Assembly: GCA_025201865.1 (NCBI GenBank)
Contig: MU602959.1
Span: forward strand, 1 to 30,363
DNA from: Ramicandelaber brevisporus
Lineage: Eukaryota; Kickxellomycota; Ramicandelaberales; Ramicandelaberaceae
DNA length: 30,363 bases
Reading direction: 5' to 3'
In this document: positions 25,501-30,363 of the stretch, piece after piece
How the letters are laid out: every line of letters starts with the position of its first letter
Position numbering within the stretch: position 1 is the stretch's first letter
Notes under the pieces: generated by a model
What the model was told of the DNA's origin: nothing
The model's input: the letters and a program-made list of their open reading frames with translations, nothing else
Database searches by the model: none
Program-made: the position numbers and the translations under genes

Positions 25501-28500
25501 AATGATGCTCGGCTGAGAGAAGTTACTCATATCAGAGCACAGGAGTTGGTTGAAGAACAAAGAGCAGTCAATCAGTACATGCAATCGAGATTCAATGAAC
25601 CAAGTGATACAGTCGTGGCAAGCTCAGAGGAAGACAGTGCTCCATTCACAGCAGTGTCTCCTGGAACACCGCCTGGTGGATCAATTGTATTGCCAGATGC
25701 GGAAACACGTGATCAACTGCAGTTTGTGATTAACAATGTGTCAATGAGCAATATTGAAGAAAAGATGAAGGAAATGAGAAAATTAATTGAAGTAAATTTA
25801 GAATCGATTCCATGGTTAAGTCGACAGCTGGTAATCACCAGAGCAAGCCAAGAGCCCAACTACCATCCATTGTACCATAGAATGCTGGATGTATTGGATA
25901 ACGATTTGTTGCGTAAATGTGTATTGCATGAAACACTGGTGGCTATTCAAAAGTTACTCAATGCATCAGAATCACAAATCATGTCACAGGAGGGAACGAG
26001 CGATCGAAAGTCGCTCAAAAACTTGGGATCATGGCTGGGTGGATTGACGTTGGCTAGAAATAGACCTTTGTTGCATGAGTTTGCAGACTTGAAAGGAATA
26101 TTGGTGCAAGGATTTAGCAAAAAGAGAATGGCCATCTCCATCCCATTTGTGTGTAAAGTATTGGAGCAAACTGCATTTAGCAGAATATTCCACAAACCTC
26201 AACCTTGGCTAATGGCTATTCTGTCAACTCTGAAGGAATTGTATGAGATTGGTGAATTAAAGCTGAATCAAAAGTTTGAGATTGAAGTTTTATTTAAGGC
26301 TTTGGATATCAGTTTGAGTGATGTTGAGCCTGCCACCTTCATTAGACAATCACTGAGCGATAAACAACAGAGCCAATCACTGCACTTGCTCACATCCTCG
26401 GCCAACCAGGAGGCTATCGCTCGTGATAAACTCTATGAGTCTGATTTGGCTCAAAATTTGGCTATGATTCAGCTTCAGCAACAGCAGCAGCAAGCACAAC
26501 AAGCACAACAAGCACAGCAGCAGCAACAGCAACAGCAACAACAGAGCCAGCAGTTTGGACAGACACCGACTATGAATGATGCTGTGGATAATGATATGAG
26601 TCGTCCATCGTTTGACATTGTGGCAGAGCTGCGTCGGTTGGCTTCATTTACCACTACGGCGCAGTTGGTTACAGCGCATCCGCAGATTAAGAACCAAGTT
26701 CTTCAAGTGATGCACTTGGCCATATCCGAAGCCATTGCACATTATTTGCGCAAAGCAGTAATGGTTGCAGTAACCACAACGCGTGACACTGTTCTGAAGG
26801 ACTTTGCAACTGATGGAAATGTGGACAGACTTCAGCGTGCTGCTATTTCAATGGCTCGCTCCATTGCTGGTGGATTTATTGTTGCTCAAACGAGAGAGAC
26901 TCTCCAGTCCATGACGATTCCTCCACTTATTGAGATCTTCATTCAGTCTGAATTGACTGAACTGACTGCTCAAGCCGTAGCCACTTCCTTGGTTAATGAG
27001 AATATCGATTTGATGTGTGCTCTGGTTGAGCATGAAGCCAAAGCACGTGCAACTACTGCAATCTTGTCAGTTTTGGCTGAGTCTATTCAGCAGCGTCGCA
27101 GTAACCCTGCTCATCTGCCATTCACTGACAATAGTCAGCTCGGCCAGCTTCGCTACCCACCCAATGTTCCCGACACTCTCAAGATTGGCAGTGGATCTGC
27201 TAGCAATGGTGTTCCCGCTGCTCAGCTGCAAGTTTATGAAGAGTTTGATTCAGTTGTCCAGAATCAAGCGGCCGCCATTGCTCAAGCTGCACAGGCTCAA
27301 ATGCAGGCCGCCACCTATGCCGAAGCGGCTGCTGCCGCTGCCGCTGCCGCCGCTGCTCAGAACACTGCTGCCAGCTATGGCGGTGCTGGTACCCCTGGCC
27401 TTGATGGCAACCTGGCTTCTATTGCAGCTGGCGGTGGTGGCGGTGGTGCTCTTGGCTTTGACAGTCTGGCTCTCGCTGGTGGTCTTCAGGGTCAGCAGGC
27501 GATGGAGCTGTTCTCGCAGACAATGTATCTTCTGGAACGCAACATCACGATTGCAGTTCAGGAGATGGAGGCAAGCTCCGAACCATCTGCTCTACCAAGC
27601 GAGGAGGCCCTTGATCGCATTCGTCGAGTTGCCTCTGAAATCCAAGCCCTGTGCAATGCTGCACTGACCTCTGATGTTTTGCTGGTTGAGTTTGCTCAGA
27701 GCATTTTGTCGTTCATGTTCCGGCATTCAACTGCGCTTGGTCTTGAAGTGTACGCTGCTCTGCTGGCTCGTGTCTGCGAATCATCGCCTGCCGTTGCTCG
27801 TGAAGTTGGAACCTGGCTTTTGCACTCTGAAGACGATCGCCGCTTGAGCGTTCCTGTCACTCTTGCACTGTTCAAGGGCGGTCTTCTTGCCCCAGCCGAA
27901 TATGATGCTGTTCTCGCATTGCAACTCAAGGAACAAGCTCGCCAAGCTGTACTGGACTTTACCGTGCGTCTTATTCGCCAAGCTTTGTTTACCGATGCTC
28001 TTGGCGGTGCCGTAACAGTTGGCGCATTCACCCACTCTATCGGTGCAATCAACAAGCTCGTAATGGTTGGTCGTGCCAGCGAGGCTGCTATCCATTTGCT
28101 TGATGACATCCACCGTCATATCCGTGGTTCTGCCCGCCCGCCTCTCAAGATCTCCGATGAGGAGCTTATCAAGTATCGCACACTGTTGCAGGATTGGGTT
28201 CAGTGCGTTGCCGATGCTGAGGACGGCGATACTGGTAAGAAGAAAACTCCCGAGGCATTTGTTACAGAGATGCTTGGTCAGATTGACTTGCAGAATGCTG
28301 AAACGCATGCCAACTTGTTCCGCGTGTTTATCGAGTCTGCTGTTGACGCATACCAGCGGGATGCGGTTGCTTTGGCCATGGCTACCTCCGGCTCTACAAT
28401 GCACATCAATGCATACAGCGCTGTTGATGCCGTTGCCTCATTTGTGTTCCGCGTCTACAATGCTCTCCCATCTTCTAGCAAGGAGGCTGCCCGTGTTCTC

Positions 28501-29838
28501 CATCTCCAGCGCGTGCTTGGTTATGTGACTGTGATGCTCATGCACGACCACGAGTTCAAGCAGTATCTCTTTGTTCAGAAGCCGTACCATCGGTTCTTCT
28601 CTCGACTGCTTGAGTCGTTTGCATCGGAGAAACAATCTGCTGCCATCACCAAGTTGTTCACTTCTGCGTTTGAGCTTCTGCCTCCATCTCGTCTGTCTGG
28701 CTTCGCGTTTGCTTGGCTATCTCTCATCTCGCATCGCGACTACTTGCCTCGCTTACTTTCGAGTGAATCCAGCTGGCCCGTTGTCACTGCTCACTTCACC
28801 GAGCTGTTCAACTTCCTTGGCCCGTATGTCTCTCAAGGCGATGATGCTCTGACTGTTCGCTTCATGTACCGTGGTGTTGTTCGTGTCTTTGTATTGATTC
28901 AGACTGAGTTCCCAGATTACTTTACGTGTAACCACTTGGCCCTGCTGAACATGATTCCGCCAACCTGCATCCAGTTTCGCAATCTGGTGTTGAGCGCTGT
29001 GCCCTCGAACCGCTCGTCTCCACCTGAGCCACTGACACCTGGTCTGGTTGTGCAAGATGCTGCTGGAGCCAGTCAGCCGCCACGCATTTTGACCGACGCT
29101 GTTGCCATCCTGGAAAAGAAGAGTGAGCTGAAGGCCGCTATTGATGCCGCGCTGGCCAGTCGCAAGGATGACTCTTTTGCTACTACCAAGACTGTATTGG
29201 ATTCACTGCTTGCCAAGTCCACGCCACTTGATAGCGCTACCTCTGCAAATCAGGAAGCCACTTCTCTTGAGGCTGAGATGGATGACGGCTTGGCCAATGC
29301 CATGGTTGTTTACATTGGCATCAAGGTTCAAGGAAACGCCAATGCCAGTGGCACTCCAAGCCTTGCCACAGCTGCCACATCGCTTCTCACCAACCTCTGT
29401 TTGTCTCTGGTCAGCAACTCTAGTGGTAACAGCGCTGCCGCTCTGTACACTCTGTTGAGTGCAATTGCCAACCAGCTGCGCGATCCCAACACTCACACTC
29501 TCTTCTTCAGCTCCTTCTTGCTGAGCCTCTACGCAAACCCTGCCACGAAGCACATCCCGGCCAGCGAGCTCGATGTCGCTATGGAGCAGCTGCGTGAACA
29601 GATTCTGCGAGTGCTGATTGAGCGTGTGATTGTGAACCGTCCGTATCCATGGGGTGTGTTGGTGACCGTCATTGAGCTGCTGAGAGACCCACAGAAGAAG
29701 TATCCGTTGTGGAAGTTGAAGTCGGTGCAAGAGTCTGAAGTTGTGAGAAAGCTGTTGGAGGCGTTTGCAACTACAGTCCAAGCCCCGATTCCAACCACCG
29801 GCACGCCATCATCTAGCGCCACGTCGACAGCTGCATAA
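22573..29838 (+). CDS. NOT1: Not1/CNOT1, scaffold of the CCR4-NOT deadenylase complex
   Basis: A 2421-aa intronless protein, the scaffold on which the CCR4-NOT complex (Caf1, Ccr4, Not2/3/5, Caf40) assembles to shorten mRNA poly(A) tails. I start at ATG 22573; the longer open frame upstream has no ATG. Residues 1-115 are Ala/Gly-rich and disordered. HEAT-like helices follow to about 1000. An MIF4G domain (about 1044-1255, from TRDQLQFVINNVSMSNIEEK) would bind Caf1. Next come a Gln-rich linker (about 1302-1330), a DUF3819-type Caf40/CNOT9-binding helical bundle (about 1350-1500, with MAVTTTRDTVLKDFATDG-like sequence), an Ala/Gly-rich linker (about 1570-1640), and the NOT1 C-terminal domain (about 1860-2395) that binds Not2/Not3-5. 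The last 25 residues are Thr/Ser/Pro-rich. Codon choice is uneven: AGA dominates for Arg between about 24490 and 26345, CGC/CGT on either side. Confidence 0.95.
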   Translation: MSLFLRDPASIAAAAAAAAANAGRVGASAGLPGATTLAAVPGGFPAVVGASAAGAGGGLASVLTGNPSAVSALSAGGGLGNLSLAAGGAGATASVAAAGGAAAPGIGGAAAPGIAGAGVEEPFVKVVKSHITTLLNTMTPENFNTVAADVLHFVKGAYAESIQAHIFRVLISHVATHHPASLNSGPTTSQQLLNQLHPQQTQPDRPLNPFPHAHIQNTLQGAFLIRLIRKTLDEFFFADTFAMVFGSGAYEPVSPNAANPAVAAQGAVTSSFPGLRDVTFAWFATLAQPDAVQLFALAVKLASGPTTPFQLQALDYIKAAVNGASPLLSLPANIPLTGPTVPVEVDTLVSMFKTSVVELFALITRPVQSGASQSLIPATGAMKLVRTASSRVPMLDVFLEICGPADTATEAGVRNTLPQYGITSQTAAETLTPGEVAAVILMMLRMQNSRPPITSPAAMSAPSWNLAAFVGACRGIHPGLDWPAVGRALDSRHFRVSNAQVYAWLVDALKQATSDLSKSALSGLFYPWHNAFTQITFFFYAVQAQPALLHLAQNVSTNLVPDKHSALTFASEKLRLAYQSQWNCRTIFSSAITAAEQTNSTEASLVLQHAKDKEPLLCFLGLIGQELRLSDHKQLLVNLAVRLLEVAPLGICGTHLLPAERAGMFIQALAAASYHRPYLLPTVARTIMRRPLVLLKAALDSRDMPFTIDIRIHLSRLGFVQLKTLLEELNSCSSSEVSTIIQYYHSLLEHEMMWLTGNNTEPASKDRPRWTNEELEIMMDVISQWAEGKHRITISQHVPTIRASLSAILERRASQFGPPPSSDGSKATSSEERKALLDGEMMRFYEQLYATDSNLNQLLDMLEELKLSPDSYNREIQIHIAQGALDEEAHFGNYPPAAQDVTAQLFGQMLLRHLFPSEMEDKAIGILLKMLNLPKTDQLHLFGSTAISILVSQADDLPKLIIELASERFVKLSVLFNDARLREVTHIRAQELVEEQRAVNQYMQSRFNEPSDTVVASSEEDSAPFTAVSPGTPPGGSIVLPDAETRDQLQFVINNVSMSNIEEKMKEMRKLIEVNLESIPWLSRQLVITRASQEPNYHPLYHRMLDVLDNDLLRKCVLHETLVAIQKLLNASESQIMSQEGTSDRKSLKNLGSWLGGLTLARNRPLLHEFADLKGILVQGFSKKRMAISIPFVCKVLEQTAFSRIFHKPQPWLMAILSTLKELYEIGELKLNQKFEIEVLFKALDISLSDVEPATFIRQSLSDKQQSQSLHLLTSSANQEAIARDKLYESDLAQNLAMIQLQQQQQQAQQAQQAQQQQQQQQQQSQQFGQTPTMNDAVDNDMSRPSFDIVAELRRLASFTTTAQLVTAHPQIKNQVLQVMHLAISEAIAHYLRKAVMVAVTTTRDTVLKDFATDGNVDRLQRAAISMARSIAGGFIVAQTRETLQSMTIPPLIEIFIQSELTELTAQAVATSLVNENIDLMCALVEHEAKARATTAILSVLAESIQQRRSNPAHLPFTDNSQLGQLRYPPNVPDTLKIGSGSASNGVPAAQLQVYEEFDSVVQNQAAAIAQAAQAQMQAATYAEAAAAAAAAAAAQNTAASYGGAGTPGLDGNLASIAAGGGGGGALGFDSLALAGGLQGQQAMELFSQTMYLLERNITIAVQEMEASSEPSALPSEEALDRIRRVASEIQALCNAALTSDVLLVEFAQSILSFMFRHSTALGLEVYAALLARVCESSPAVAREVGTWLLHSEDDRRLSVPVTLALFKGGLLAPAEYDAVLALQLKEQARQAVLDFTVRLIRQALFTDALGGAVTVGAFTHSIGAINKLVMVGRASEAAIHLLDDIHRHIRGSARPPLKISDEELIKYRTLLQDWVQCVADAEDGDTGKKKTPEAFVTEMLGQIDLQNAETHANLFRVFIESAVDAYQRDAVALAMATSGSTMHINAYSAVDAVASFVFRVYNALPSSSKEAARVLHLQRVLGYVTVMLMHDHEFKQYLFVQKPYHRFFSRLLESFASEKQSAAITKLFTSAFELLPPSRLSGFAFAWLSLISHRDYLPRLLSSESSWPVVTAHFTELFNFLGPYVSQGDDALTVRFMYRGVVRVFVLIQTEFPDYFTCNHLALLNMIPPTCIQFRNLVLSAVPSNRSSPPEPLTPGLVVQDAAGASQPPRILTDAVAILEKKSELKAAIDAALASRKDDSFATTKTVLDSLLAKSTPLDSATSANQEATSLEAEMDDGLANAMVVYIGIKVQGNANASGTPSLATAATSLLTNLCLSLVSNSSGNSAAALYTLLSAIANQLRDPNTHTLFFSSFLLSLYANPATKHIPASELDVAMEQLREQILRVLIERVIVNRPYPWGVLVTVIELLRDPQKKYPLWKLKSVQESEVVRKLLEAFATTVQAPIPTTGTPSSSATSTAA

Positions 29839-30117
29839 TGGCTCTAATAATAACAGTAATAACAGTAATAACAATAACAATTCAAAGTTTGAACAAATCT
29901 TAACACATTTAGAAGTGAGGGGATTTAGATTACACTAAAGTGCAGTGTATATGTGAGATGTAGTTCGATGTTGCTGTTGCTCGCTATTGGTGTTGGGGAA
30001 TCAATCAAATCGAGTTGGATGTGTGTTCTTTGAGCATTCAGGAACCACATCACATCACGAAGAGAAGGAGAGAGTTTTCTTGCATCTCCCTTCCCCAATC
30101 TCCTTCCAGACTCTGAA
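29839..30117. other. intergenic: NOT1 3' flank and promoter of the next gene
   Basis: The NOT1 3' flank starts with AATAACAGT-type repeats (about 29846-29880). The next gene on the same strand begins at 30118. The nearest ATG upstream of that start is about 100 bp away. Confidence 0.5.
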
Positions 30118-30363
30118 ATGCTAGCAAAGCGTGCTCGCCTAGATGACAGCGCAAACAGCGGCTTCTTTAGGCTGCTCGATCTGCCGCTGGAGTTGCTTGA
30201 ACACACAGCCTCACTGTCAACGCGCACTGCCGCAGCACGCGCTCTGACCACTAACCGGTTGGTTCATAATGCGCTCTCTCGCGCAGTTTGGAGCCAGGTC
30301 TCTGCAAGCCAGATCGAACTGACTCAATGGCGGCGAAAGGATAAGATATCACTAATTGCATTG
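30118..30363 (+). CDS. F-box-like protein, N-terminal part (runs off the window)
   Basis: An open frame from ATG 30118 continues for 82 codons to the window edge without a stop. After a short basic start (MLAKRARLDD) comes a segment, FFRLLDLPLELLEHTASL, followed by a leucine/arginine-spaced helix and AVWSQVSASQIELTQW. The LPxELL start, the spacing to a later LVxxALSRAVW, and the N-terminal position fit an F-box, which would link the protein to Skp1 in an SCF ubiquitin ligase. The match is by pattern only; substrate-binding repeats would lie outside the window. Confidence 0.5.
   Translation, partial: MLAKRARLDDSANSGFFRLLDLPLELLEHTASLSTRTAAARALTTNRLVHNALSRAVWSQVSASQIELTQWRRKDKISLIAL

Noticed and set aside
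27017-27667. 216-codon open frame overlapping NOT1 on the same strand
   Set aside because: It is a shifted frame of NOT1 with Leu/Pro/Arg-rich composition; NOT1 itself is well supported here.
1-30363. CRISPR array, phage, transposon, operon-type defence system, tRNA or rRNA
   Set aside because: Tandem repeats here are simple microsatellites without spacers; no transposase, integrase or terminal inverted repeats were seen, and no tRNA B-box-like GGTTCGANTCC was found by eye. The genes are single fungal transcription units.

Overview
The window is nuclear DNA from a fungus. The evidence is a Chs7-type chitin-synthase export chaperone, a CDK8 orthologue with the fungal Ssn3 signatures (GFIS-GTYGRVYKA, TGVSQSAIRE, DLG), eukaryotic genes such as SPO11, NOT1 and NXT1, a GTAAGT...CAG intron, and single-gene spacing with no operon logic. 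Coding regions are nearly intron-free: only NXT1 clearly needs an intron. They are rich in Gln, Ala, Gly, His and Pro runs, and intergenic DNA is full of microsatellites (GA, GT, ACTC, CAAA, GAAA, CACAG). An intron-poor, possibly early-diverging fungus fits, but I cannot name the species or order. I see no mobile element, CRISPR array, tRNA or rRNA.

Layout, left to right: a possible 3' end of a + gene (59-142); an unrecognised 790-aa low-complexity protein (403-2775, -); about 3.3 kb without a gene I can support, the right half of which looks like a very long leader; a Ser/Thr kinase with a large N-lobe insertion (6073-8109, +); proteasome assembly chaperone 4 (8341-8790, +); a degenerate hexokinase-like protein (8974-11379, -); CDK8/Ssn3 (12387-13766, -) divergent by only 65 bp from SPO11 (13832-15214, +); a DHYC palmitoyltransferase (15349-16743, -) divergent from a type I DnaJ with a C-terminal CaaX box (17090-18808, +); the mRNA-export cofactor NXT1/p15 in two exons (19927-18989, -); CHS7 (20276-21187, -) divergent from a 2421-aa NOT1/CNOT1 (22573-29838, +); and the start of an F-box-like gene running off the right edge (30118-30363, +).

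The genes are mostly housekeeping functions and do not form one pathway. Some themes recur: transcription and mRNA fate (CDK8, NXT1, NOT1) and protein lipidation (a palmitoyltransferase beside a DnaJ with a predicted farnesylation site). The most striking non-coding signal is that several genes are preceded by long, pyrimidine-rich stretches (sense strand) that contain no AUG at all, although the complementary trinucleotide can be common there. The longest is 1,471 nt before the kinase. The pattern suggests long scanned 5' leaders under selection against upstream AUGs. Other points of interest are a hexokinase homologue that has lost its ATP-phosphate motifs but kept its sugar-site residues, and a palmitoyltransferase that has lost three of four ligands of one zinc site while keeping the catalytic Cys.
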